From JADKCL01 sp046329055 (lineage in GTDB: Bacteria > Bacteroidota > Bacteroidia > J057 > JADKCL01), in the NCBI GenBank assembly GCA_046329055.1, contig JAXLVK010000013.1, positions 18,705-82,704 on the forward strand: a stretch of 64,000 bases of DNA. Direction: 5' to 3'. Both the position numbers and the translations under genes were made by a program. Positions 37,419 to 45,532 of this stretch are shown here, piece by piece (within the stretch, counting starts at the first letter, position 1; each line of letters opens with the position of its first letter). The notes under the pieces were generated by a model. That model searched no databases, had not been told where the DNA came from, and saw nothing but the letters and a program-made list of their open reading frames with translations.

Positions 37419-39221
37419 ATGAAGTTCCACCTCCTACTGCCCTTGCTTTTGATTGGCTGTACGGCCGCAGCGCAGACCACCTATCCGCCCAATATCTTCG
37501 CTGACACCGCGCAGGCGCCTTTCCTTTGGGGTGTGGGCTCATTTGACCCGACGGCAGACCATGTGATCCTGTGGACCAAGGTCGATCCCCAAGGCGGCAG
37601 CAGCCCCATCACCCTGCATTGGGAGACCTTCGGGGACGCGGCACTTACCCAGCCCATCGGAAACGGCACCGCCATGGCTAGCTCAACCACGAACTGGACT
37701 GCGAAGTACGATGTCAGCTACCCCGCCGCGGGCACTTACTACTGGTACCGCTGGCATGATGGGAACGGGCATTATTCTGCCGTCGGTCGGACCAAAACCG
37801 CCCCCACAGGCATGGTGCCGCAGCTGCGCATGGCCGTAATGTCCTGCAGCAGCATCTTTTCCGGCTATTTCAATGCCTACCGCCGCATCGGGGAGCGCAA
37901 CGACCTCGACCTGGTCATCCACTTGGGCGACTACATCTATGATTTTGTGGACCAGGATGAACAGGTGCGCGTGCCCGTCCCTGCCCCAATCGATCCGCAG
38001 ACCCTCGCCGAATGGCGCGACCGCCAAGACTACTACCTCCTCGACCCCGACCTGCGGCTTGCCCGGCAAAACCACCCGTGGACCGTGATTTGGGACAATC
38101 ACGACGTGGATGGCGACAGTCCGCAACACATGGCCGATGCGATCCAGGCCTTCCAGGAATACGTCCCCATGCGCCTCCAAAACAGCGGCCAACCCGACAA
38201 AATCTACCGCAGCCTGAGCTATGGCGAGCTCGTGGACCTGCACCTGACAGACGTCGAGACGCAACGGGACATGGACACCCTGCCGAATGGCGACTGGAGC
38301 ATCATGGGAAATGCGCAATGGGATTGGCTGTCGCAGTCCATCTCCGCGTCCAATGCCCGCTGGCACCTGATCGGCAACGAGAAAATGTTCACGCAGTTCA
38401 GCACAGCCGGATTGGGCAGCCTCATCAGTTTTGGAGATGGCCCGGTAGCTGATTCCAGCGCATGGGATGGGTACAATGCCGACCGGGTGCGCCTGCTCGA
38501 CTACCTCGACCAAAATGGCATCGACAACACGATCATCCTCAGCGGCGACATCCACATGAGCTTCATTTGCGATGCACCGAGCGACTACAACAACTACGAC
38601 CCCGGCACAGGATCGGGCTCCAAGGCCATGGAATTCCTGCCCACGAGCATCAGCCGGGGCAATTTTGACGAGGCGGGCATCACAGGATTCCTCGCCCAGC
38701 TCGTCCAAGTCGCCATCGAGACCGCCAATCCCCACCATGTCCACTCCGAGCTCACGAGCCACGGCTATGGCATCCTGGACATCCGCCCCGACACAGCAAC
38801 AGCCGAGTTCTGGTACTCACCCATCCTCCAAATCTCCACCTCCGAATCCTTCTCCACGGGCTATTACGCCGTCACCGGGGAAAACCACTGGCGGCGCAGT
38901 GCCATCTCCTCCCCTACCGGGCTGATCACCGCACTGCCTGCGCCGGATGAGGTCCTGCCCATGCGCGTGGAGGTCTTCCCCAATCCGGTGCGCGACTACG
39001 CCACCCTGCGCTGGACCGAACCACGGGGCAAATCCGCCAAAATCAGCATCCTGGAGTCCTCTACAGGCCGCGTGGTCGCCACGCCTGGCGAAATCGGCCA
39101 CACGTTCAGCAACCATGCCGAGCGCCGCCTCGACCTCCGCGACCTGCCCTCCGGCCACTACCAAATCCTGCTCGAATCCAGTAGCCAATCCCTTCGAATT
39201 CCGTTCGTCCGGTCTCGATGA
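37419..39221 (+). CDS. PhoD-like secreted metallophosphoesterase with T9SS sorting domain
   Basis: I use the ATG at 37419 (MKFHLLLPLLLIGCTAAAQ); the frame opens at 37344 but that extension is not protein-like. The signal has an LIGC box, so lipidation is possible, although an AQ cleavage site also fits. A PhoD-type N-terminal sandwich (FDPTADHVILWTKV) precedes the metallophosphatase core: LDLVIHLGDYIYD, VIWDNHDVDGD, ILSGDIHMSF and the final HGYGILDI block. PhoD enzymes are calcium/iron-dependent phosphodiesterases and alkaline phosphatases that scavenge phosphate. The C-terminus is a type A T9SS domain (VFPNPVRDYATLRW ... SGHYQILLES). It is a stand-alone gene; the next promoter overlaps its end. 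Confidence 0.9.
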   Translation: MKFHLLLPLLLIGCTAAAQTTYPPNIFADTAQAPFLWGVGSFDPTADHVILWTKVDPQGGSSPITLHWETFGDAALTQPIGNGTAMASSTTNWTAKYDVSYPAAGTYYWYRWHDGNGHYSAVGRTKTAPTGMVPQLRMAVMSCSSIFSGYFNAYRRIGERNDLDLVIHLGDYIYDFVDQDEQVRVPVPAPIDPQTLAEWRDRQDYYLLDPDLRLARQNHPWTVIWDNHDVDGDSPQHMADAIQAFQEYVPMRLQNSGQPDKIYRSLSYGELVDLHLTDVETQRDMDTLPNGDWSIMGNAQWDWLSQSISASNARWHLIGNEKMFTQFSTAGLGSLISFGDGPVADSSAWDGYNADRVRLLDYLDQNGIDNTIILSGDIHMSFICDAPSDYNNYDPGTGSGSKAMEFLPTSISRGNFDEAGITGFLAQLVQVAIETANPHHVHSELTSHGYGILDIRPDTATAEFWYSPILQISTSESFSTGYYAVTGENHWRRSAISSPTGLITALPAPDEVLPMRVEVFPNPVRDYATLRWTEPRGKSAKISILESSTGRVVATPGEIGHTFSNHAERRLDLRDLPSGHYQILLESSSQSLRIPFVRSR

Positions 39222-39236
39222 TCTTGTGTAGATTTG
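39204..39236 (+). promoter_or_regulatory. Putative promoter for the five-paralogue array
   Basis: TAGATTTG (39229-39236) matches TAnnTTTG exactly. TTCG at 39204-39207 sits about 21 bp upstream in place of TTG. It overlaps the end of the phosphatase gene and lies 16 bp before the first paralogue's ATG at 39253. Confidence 0.45.
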
Positions 39237-39252
39237 ACAGAATCGACAAACC

Positions 39253-40461
39253 ATGGCACTAGTCGCACTCGTTTTCGGAATTGTGGTTGCTGCGAACGCA
39301 TTGGCGACCTCCAAGCGGATTCTGAACCGTCTGCCCACCTTGAGGATGAAACGGAACCTGATCCCGCGCACAGGGACGGTGACGCCCAAGCGACTCAAGA
39401 CCATTGAGCGGGCGATGTCGAGTTGGGTGAACCGCTACACGCTGCTGGGACTACTGCCCATTGGCATTTCGGCCGTCGGATTGGGGATCGCGAGTCCATT
39501 CTTCGGAGAATTGGGTGTCGCTGCCCTGCTGGGGCTGGCCGGATTCTTGGTGCTGGGATACGCCTTCTTGCTGCATTTTCCATTGACAGAGCACCGCAAA
39601 CGCCTTTCCTTCATGGCCTCCCGGCAATTGGTGCGGCATACACGGCCGGAGATTTCCGAGGAGATCCTGACCCGCGTCGCAGAATCCAGCAGCCCCATGA
39701 CCCGGTTGGCTGCCGTCGAGGGGCTGCGCGAATTGGGCACCGCCACCGGAAATGAGCTCTTGCGCCAGCTCAGCGAGGACAAAAACGACCCGGTCGCCGC
39801 TGCGGCGCGTGATGCCCTCTCCAACCTGCTTCCTGTGCTCAAGGGCGGGCAAACCCTCAGCGTCCGCACCATGGAGACCTATGTCCGAGAGCATGAATTT
39901 TGGGAGAAAAAGGTCCGTTCCCAATCCTGGCTCGACAATCCTGGCCCCAGCGACCAACTCGCGGAGATCACCCGGCAAATCGATGACATCGTCTTTTCCC
40001 AATTGCCCATTCGCAGGGCCTACCCCTACGTCTATTGCATGGACTGCTACTCCCGTGCCGAGGAAATGCGCCACAATGAATGGGAGTGGATCCGCTGCAA
40101 GCAATGCAAGGAGGTCCATGGGCTGAAGATTGGCGTGCGAAAGGTGGTCGGGCAAATCGGGGGAGAATCCACCTCGCATTTCGAGGAGGGCACGCTCTAC
40201 TTGCCGCTTTGGGACGAAGGCAGCCACCAAGCCCGGTATGCGGAGCTGGATGAGTTGCAGGTGATCGGCGGGAAGGAAATCAATTACGACTGGGCAGTAG
40301 GGGCATTGCTCCAGAAAATCCACGATCACCACCAAGGCCCGGCCTATACCACGGGCGTCCGCCTCATCGGGCAACCGCGATTGGAGATGAACTCATTGCA
40401 ACTCCTCAGGTCGCTGGACCCGAGCGCGACCTCCTTGGAACAAGAAAATTCCGGGGGCTGA
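39253..40461 (+). CDS. Membrane HEAT-like/zinc-ribbon paralogue 1
   Basis: First of five tandem paralogues of unrecognised family. It has an N-terminal transmembrane helix (about 1-20), a basic cytosolic loop, two more helices (about 61-108), then HEAT-like helices (EEILTRVAESSSPMTRLAA ... LRELGTATGNELL). A zinc ribbon follows with Cys262, Cys265, Cys282 and Cys285 (CxxC-16-CxxC) and the invariant Trp277 in HNEWEW. The C-terminal domain is shared by all five copies: VRKVVGQIGG, LYLPLWDE, LQVIGG and NYDWAVGA (Asp346-Trp347-Ala348). The soluble part should face the cytosol. The next copy starts 1 bp after its stop. A structural role in a membrane GTPase complex is inferred only from location. 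Confidence 0.8.
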   Translation: MALVALVFGIVVAANALATSKRILNRLPTLRMKRNLIPRTGTVTPKRLKTIERAMSSWVNRYTLLGLLPIGISAVGLGIASPFFGELGVAALLGLAGFLVLGYAFLLHFPLTEHRKRLSFMASRQLVRHTRPEISEEILTRVAESSSPMTRLAAVEGLRELGTATGNELLRQLSEDKNDPVAAAARDALSNLLPVLKGGQTLSVRTMETYVREHEFWEKKVRSQSWLDNPGPSDQLAEITRQIDDIVFSQLPIRRAYPYVYCMDCYSRAEEMRHNEWEWIRCKQCKEVHGLKIGVRKVVGQIGGESTSHFEEGTLYLPLWDEGSHQARYAELDELQVIGGKEINYDWAVGALLQKIHDHHQGPAYTTGVRLIGQPRLEMNSLQLLRSLDPSATSLEQENSGG

Positions 40462-40462
40462 G

Positions 40463-41620
40463 ATGTTCCTGATCGGAGTCATACTATCGGCAATCTGGGC
40501 TGGGTCTTCGGTGATGTTCGCCTACTCCGACATCGACTTGGACTTGGGGAAGTTCTATGAGCAGCTGGCGCGGCTGAGCCCCGATGCCCTGCTGAAAAAA
40601 GCTCGTCCCTACCTCCTCGCGCATCCGCGGAGGTATGCCGTCAAGACGCTGAAATTCCCATTGGCGGCCCTGTTTGCGGTGGGATCGTCTGCGGTGTTCA
40701 TCTATTCTGGTTGGGAAGTCCTCCTCGGCCATGTGGCTGCAATGGGAGTGGCAACTGGCGTCATGCTCACGGCTGGGCCCAAAATCATGGGATGGCGGAT
40801 TCAGGCATTTGCCCAAGTGGCAGCGCAGATGGTGGCCAGGAAAGTGCCCCCCGGAGTGGCGATCCCCTTCCTCATCGAGGCAAGCAAGCAGGCGAATCCC
40901 TATCAGCGCATTGCGGCGGCAGCTGGGTTGGCGTCATTTCCGGGAGGCAAGGCTTACGAGCGGCTGGCAGAATTGACGGCGGACAAGGATCCGCGGGTCC
41001 GGAACATGGCATTGCAGCGGTTCGGGGAATTGGGACGGTGGCGGGCGATCGTGGAGCAAGGCAAGGTCAGCATCCCGCCGGAGATCCTCGAACGTGCCGC
41101 AGAACTCAAAAGTCCGGTCGCATTGCCTCCATTTCCTCCATTGCGCAGCCGCCCCAACCAGATCGAGGAGGAAAGGGCCATGATGCCCGTTTTGATCCAA
41201 CAAGCTGATTTGCGGTGGCATTTCCCGCACCTGCTGTGCAGAAAATGCCTGGCCCGCCCCAAAGCGCTGGGCACTGGCGAGTGGGTTTGGGTGGTCTGCC
41301 GCAAGTGCGGTGAGGCTGACCACCTCGCCACCAATGTCAAGCAGGTGATCGGGGTGCTGGACGGGAGCTTTTCTTGGTCCCTGCAAATGAAAGGGGAACT
41401 TCATTTGGGCCTTTGGGATGAAAGCACAAAGGCGACGCGGATCGCGGACATCGATGTGCTGGAGGTGGGGCATGCACCGGGAGTGGACATGAATTGGGCG
41501 CTGGCAGCGATCTTGACCGTCTTGGAAGGGAGCGGACGTGATGTGAAAACCAAGGTTCTGGACGCATCCAGGTTGTCGGAAAACAGCCGCAGGATTCTGG
41601 ATGGGATGTACAAGCAGTGA
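40463..41620 (+). CDS. Membrane HEAT-like/zinc-ribbon paralogue 2
   Basis: This is the shortest (385 residues) and most diverged copy. It keeps the N-terminal helix (MFLIGVILSAIWAGSSV), a second hydrophobic pair near residues 65-105, HEAT-like helices (AIPFLIEASKQANPYQRIAA ... ASFPGGKAYERLAEL) and the ribbon CRKC...EWVWVVCRKC with 16 residues between cysteine pairs. Its C-terminal domain differs most: the IGG of the others is VLDG, the VIGG is VGHA, and YDWA is MNWA. The gene starts 1 bp after paralogue 1 and is followed by a 142-bp gap, the only sizeable gap in the array, so it may end a transcript. Confidence 0.8.
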   Translation: MFLIGVILSAIWAGSSVMFAYSDIDLDLGKFYEQLARLSPDALLKKARPYLLAHPRRYAVKTLKFPLAALFAVGSSAVFIYSGWEVLLGHVAAMGVATGVMLTAGPKIMGWRIQAFAQVAAQMVARKVPPGVAIPFLIEASKQANPYQRIAAAAGLASFPGGKAYERLAELTADKDPRVRNMALQRFGELGRWRAIVEQGKVSIPPEILERAAELKSPVALPPFPPLRSRPNQIEEERAMMPVLIQQADLRWHFPHLLCRKCLARPKALGTGEWVWVVCRKCGEADHLATNVKQVIGVLDGSFSWSLQMKGELHLGLWDESTKATRIADIDVLEVGHAPGVDMNWALAAILTVLEGSGRDVKTKVLDASRLSENSRRILDGMYKQ

Positions 41621-41762
41621 ATTGCCTCTGCATCGTTCGTCTCGGATCGCCTCAAAATTTTCCACCTGAATGCCGGAATCCTTAATTTGAGCAAGGCGTT
41701 CCAGGCCATGGCGCCACCTCCATCGGTTTCACCCAGCATGAGCAACTAGGCCCGCAACTTGC

Positions 41763-42947
41763 ATGATATCCTGGCAAGTCATTGAATTCACCATCGAGGT
41801 GCTTGCGCCCGTGACCACCTTTTGCACGTTCCTGGTGGCATGGAAAAGCCGTGGTCAAGCATGGCCCATCCGCCGGAGGAAACGCCTCTGGATCCTTCCC
41901 GGAAGGGTTCCGAAGGCGCTCAAGTTTTTGCTCTCACCCCTGATCGTCGTCGCCCGGTACGCGAGGGTCTCCCCTGCACTGCCCGTCGCGCTGGGACTGG
42001 CTGGCGCACTGGCGCTGATGGGGCTCAGTGATGCCGCGTTCAATTCCCTGATCGGGTATTTCTTGCTGTTTCCCTTGGCGATGATCCGGGATTTGAAATG
42101 GTTCCGCACCCAATTGGAGGCGGGGGCCGCACGCTCCCTCGCACAGCAGATGGATTCCAAGCATTCCGAGCCCATCTTGCTCAATGCCGCCTCCGACCCG
42201 GAAGCCCTGACCCGGCTTGCCGCGATCCCCGGATTGGAGACCCTGGGCACCGATGCAGCATTGCAGGCGCTGGAGGCCCTGAGCCATGACCGCAATGAAA
42301 AGGTCGCCTCGCAAGCGCACCTCGCCCTGAGCCAAGCCAAGCTTATCCTCCAAGGCCATCAATTGGAGGAGACGCCGGGCATCATGGACTTGGTCGAGCG
42401 CCACCTCCTGCTGCTGGACCAGCTCCAACGCGACGATACCAATCCCGACGAGGTCGAACCCATCGTTCTCGAGGTGGAATCGATGCTGGATCGTGCTGCC
42501 CGCCAATGCCTTCCTGCCCGGCGTGCGTACCCGGACCTGCTCTGCCAGGCTTGCCTCACCCGCGCCCGGCAAATGTCCTACAAGACATGGGTATTCGTTC
42601 ACTGTAGGCATTGCATACGGCATGATTTGTTGCAGGCCGGGGTCAAGCGTGTGGTGGGCGAGATCGGCGGGGTGATGGATTGGGACTTGAAGGAAGGGCT
42701 GCTCAAAATCGGGCTTTGGGACGAGGAGCGCAGGACGGCAAGGGCAGCGGATATCGAGGCCTTGCACGTGATTGGGGGCTCCAACCTGAACTATGATTGG
42801 GCGGTATCGGCTGTGGTGGAGGCGATGCAGCAGTTTCAATCGGAAATGCCAGAGGCGCTGCCCATCGAATTGATCGACAATCCATCAATTTCCGCCAATA
42901 GTGTGGCACTTCTACGTACTTTGTCTCCGAGACTTCAAATGCCATGA
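41763..42947 (+). CDS. Membrane HEAT-like/zinc-ribbon paralogue 3
   Basis: The copy has an N-terminal helix (IEFTIEVLAPVTTFCTFLVA), a strongly basic loop (RRRKRLWILPGRVPKALK), then hydrophobic segments near residues 70-108. HEAT-like helices follow (EPILLNAASDPEALTRLAAI, LETLGTDAALQALEALSHDR). The ribbon is CQAC...KTWVFVHCRHC, again CxxC-16-CxxC. The C-terminal domain is canonical: VKRVVGEIGG, LKIGLWDEE, LHVIGG and LNYDWAVSA. It begins after the 142-bp gap and its stop overlaps the start of paralogue 4 by 4 bp (ATGA), so at least copies 3-5 are translationally coupled. Confidence 0.8.
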   Translation: MISWQVIEFTIEVLAPVTTFCTFLVAWKSRGQAWPIRRRKRLWILPGRVPKALKFLLSPLIVVARYARVSPALPVALGLAGALALMGLSDAAFNSLIGYFLLFPLAMIRDLKWFRTQLEAGAARSLAQQMDSKHSEPILLNAASDPEALTRLAAIPGLETLGTDAALQALEALSHDRNEKVASQAHLALSQAKLILQGHQLEETPGIMDLVERHLLLLDQLQRDDTNPDEVEPIVLEVESMLDRAARQCLPARRAYPDLLCQACLTRARQMSYKTWVFVHCRHCIRHDLLQAGVKRVVGEIGGVMDWDLKEGLLKIGLWDEERRTARAADIEALHVIGGSNLNYDWAVSAVVEAMQQFQSEMPEALPIELIDNPSISANSVALLRTLSPRLQMP

Positions 42948-44143
42948 TTGCTTCCCTCGTCATCGGTGCCATACTGGGCACCATCTCCACAGTGGTGATC
43001 TTCCGCTGGGTCAAGAACGGCACCCACCGCCTCACGCAGCAAATGGCGGATGCCATTGACCAAAGCTCGGGCAGGGGGGTGGTGAGGACCGCTCGCCGTC
43101 AATTGCTGCGCCCGCAGTGGCAGCGCGGCATCACCTGGGTGATCTGGCCCGTGCTTCCGATCGTGAATCCGGTGTATTATTTCATCGCAGTCGGGCCGGA
43201 AGGGCTGGTTTTCGTCCTGTCTTACATCGGCACCTACCTGCTCAGCCTCGTCGTCGGATTCCATTATTGGGGTCGCGAAATCCTGAATGCGTACACACTC
43301 TCCACTGGAAAGGTGGTGGCTGTCAAGCTGGTGCGTTACCAACCCGAACAAGCCGCCGAGGTGCTATTGGCAGCTTCGCAGGACGCCGATCCCATCCATC
43401 GCCTTGCTGTGATCCCCGCCTTGATCGAACTCGGCACCCCGCAGGCAGTCGAGGCACTCAAGACCTTGCGCGCCGATCCCAGTGAAACGATCGCAGAACC
43501 AGCCCGCCAAGGATTGATCCTCCTGGAAGGCTATCTGTTGCATCCCAAAGCTCCCTACCCTGAGTTGCCGACAACGGTCTGGCGCAAGCCCAACATTGGC
43601 GAGGAGGGCGATGAGAACCACGGGGGTCGCGTGAAGCTCCATGACCGCAAGAAGGCCGTTCAGCTCATGGGAGACCAACAAGTCCTGGAGATTCTGCTCC
43701 CGCAATTGCCGCTGCGCCGGGGCTATCCCGCACTCTATTGCCGGGAATGCCATGCGACCGCGCACCGCTACCGCTTCGGGGAATGGGACTGGGTCGAATG
43801 CCGCATTTGCGAGAAGCAAGGCAACCTGGAAATCGGCGTGAAACGGGTGTATGGCGAAATTGGAGGAGACAGCCTTTGGAAATTGGATGACAAGGGCACG
43901 CTCCACCTGCGCCTTTGGGATCCCGACCGCAGCACCGTCCTCCAGGCCGACATCAATGAGCTTCATGTCATTGGCGGCATGGACATGGACTATGACTGGG
44001 CGATCAGCGCGACATTGGAGACGTTGGAGAAGCGCCCCGAGGGATGGAAAGTGGTCTATCACAATCCGCCACGGTTGGCCCGCAACACCCTGATGCTCCT
44101 CCAAGCTGGGGGCCATGCAACACCACCCGGCCAAAAACCCTGA
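42944..44143 (+). CDS. Membrane HEAT-like/zinc-ribbon paralogue 4
   Basis: The start (MIASLVIGAILGTISTVVIF) is an N-terminal membrane helix, with further hydrophobic segments near residues 64-108. HEAT-like helices (AAEVLLAASQDADPIHRLA, LIELGTPQAVEALKTLRAD) are followed by a longer, charged insert (about 205-245, EEGDENHGGRVKLHDRKKA). The ribbon CREC...GEWDWVECRIC keeps the 16-residue spacing and the Trp. The C-terminal domain reads VKRVYGEIGGDSLW, LHLRLWDPD, LHVIGG, MDYDWAISA. The gene overlaps both neighbours: 4 bp with copy 3 and 1 bp with copy 5 (TGATG). Confidence 0.8.
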   Translation: MIASLVIGAILGTISTVVIFRWVKNGTHRLTQQMADAIDQSSGRGVVRTARRQLLRPQWQRGITWVIWPVLPIVNPVYYFIAVGPEGLVFVLSYIGTYLLSLVVGFHYWGREILNAYTLSTGKVVAVKLVRYQPEQAAEVLLAASQDADPIHRLAVIPALIELGTPQAVEALKTLRADPSETIAEPARQGLILLEGYLLHPKAPYPELPTTVWRKPNIGEEGDENHGGRVKLHDRKKAVQLMGDQQVLEILLPQLPLRRGYPALYCRECHATAHRYRFGEWDWVECRICEKQGNLEIGVKRVYGEIGGDSLWKLDDKGTLHLRLWDPDRSTVLQADINELHVIGGMDMDYDWAISATLETLEKRPEGWKVVYHNPPRLARNTLMLLQAGGHATPPGQKP

Positions 44144-45354
44144 TGGGAAGCCCTGACGACTTTCCCATGGAGGCCGCGCTTGCCTTTGGCGCTGCAATCG
44201 GGGCGACGTCCGTCCTCGCGGTGACACATTTGTTCAGCTCCGTGCAGCACCGCTTCATCCGCGTCTGGTGCAAGTACCGTGACAAGCAGGAAGACCGCGC
44301 TCTGATGCGTCGCCTGCAATTCGCCTTGGGCACCCACCGGTTGACCTTGCTCCTTCCCTGGACATTGGGATTCTTGAATCCGCTCAACCTCCTCGTTTTT
44401 GATGGCAGCAGCCTCCATTACCTTGGTTGGGGGTCCATTTTGGGCTACTTGGGCATTTCCTTGGTGGCCTATCCATTCCAGTTGGGCAAGTCCCTGCGGA
44501 ATTTCAGGGAGGAATTGGCTTGCGAGGCAGCACACCGCTTGGTCGTGAACACAAGCCCGCAAGACGCAGAGGCAATCCTGTTGCGAGCCGCGAAATCCGG
44601 CCAAACCGAACTCAAAATGGCGGCCACCATCGGCCTGCAACGCCTGGGAACGCCCGCAGGGAACACAGCATTGGAAGATCTCTGCGCGGACAAGGACCTC
44701 CGCATCTCTGTTGCCGCCACCAAGGCCTACACCCGCCTGGTCAAGGCCCTCAGAGACAAGGCCGTCCGCAGCCTCGCACCCATGCCCCAACTCCTCGCCA
44801 CCTATGAGGAGGAACGACGGAACGCCAACTTTCGATTGGAACGAGACAATATCGCCAAGTTCCCGGCCCTGCGCAGCGTCGCCAAGGAGATCGACGACAT
44901 CACCTATTCACAATTCCCTCTGGTGCGTTCGTTTCCCGATCTTGTCTGCCGCAATTGCCACGAATTCGCGCTGATGCAGCGGTTCGAGGAGTGGCGCTGG
45001 GTCTATTGTCCCAGCTGCGGAGAAGCAACTGCATTGGTCCCGGGCATCCACAAGATCGTCGGGACCATCGGGGCGAAGGAGGACTGGGTCGAGCGGGAAA
45101 ACACGCTGTATGTGAGCATGTGGGACACTGCCCGGAATGTGCCCATCACGACCGATCCCAGCAGCCTGCAAGTCCTCGCGGGTGCGGACATCGATTACGA
45201 CTGGGCCTTGACGGCTGTCACCGAGCTGATTGCCAACCGCCGACCAACGGGTGGAAAGGACTTTCCGATTCAGTTGCCCGCTTCGATCACATTGTCTGCG
45301 AATACACTGGCGGTGATTCGGGGGCAGGCGTACTTGCTTTTAGTTGGTAGTTGA
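44143..45354 (+). CDS. Membrane HEAT-like/zinc-ribbon paralogue 5
   Basis: I choose the ATG at 44143 (MGSPDDFPMEAALAFG), which overlaps the upstream stop; the open frame reaches back to 44044 inside paralogue 4. Membrane helices lie near residues 9-28 and 65-110. HEAT-like helices (EAILLRAAKSGQTELKMAAT, LQRLGTPAGNTALEDLCAD) precede a ribbon CRNC...EEWRWVYCPSC, again with 16 residues between pairs. The C-terminal domain is recognisable but drifted: IHKIVGTIGAKEDW, LYVSMWDTA, LQVLAG and IDYDWALTA. It ends the array, 178 bp from the convergent GAP1-like gene. That gap holds no clear terminator. Confidence 0.8.
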   Translation: MGSPDDFPMEAALAFGAAIGATSVLAVTHLFSSVQHRFIRVWCKYRDKQEDRALMRRLQFALGTHRLTLLLPWTLGFLNPLNLLVFDGSSLHYLGWGSILGYLGISLVAYPFQLGKSLRNFREELACEAAHRLVVNTSPQDAEAILLRAAKSGQTELKMAATIGLQRLGTPAGNTALEDLCADKDLRISVAATKAYTRLVKALRDKAVRSLAPMPQLLATYEEERRNANFRLERDNIAKFPALRSVAKEIDDITYSQFPLVRSFPDLVCRNCHEFALMQRFEEWRWVYCPSCGEATALVPGIHKIVGTIGAKEDWVERENTLYVSMWDTARNVPITTDPSSLQVLAGADIDYDWALTAVTELIANRRPTGGKDFPIQLPASITLSANTLAVIRGQAYLLLVGS

Positions 45355-45532
45355 TAGGGGATAGTTGACATTTCTGGGAGGTTCGTCACGATTGGGGTTG
45401 GAGATTTTGGCGGCACTTTTGTCCGTTCGGAGGCTTGTGGATTGCGGACAGGGCTCTCGTTCCTGCTATTTGGCAGGCCTCAAATTGCGGACAATGTGAT
45501 GTGGGCTGAGGCTTATGTGTTGTAGGCCGCCA

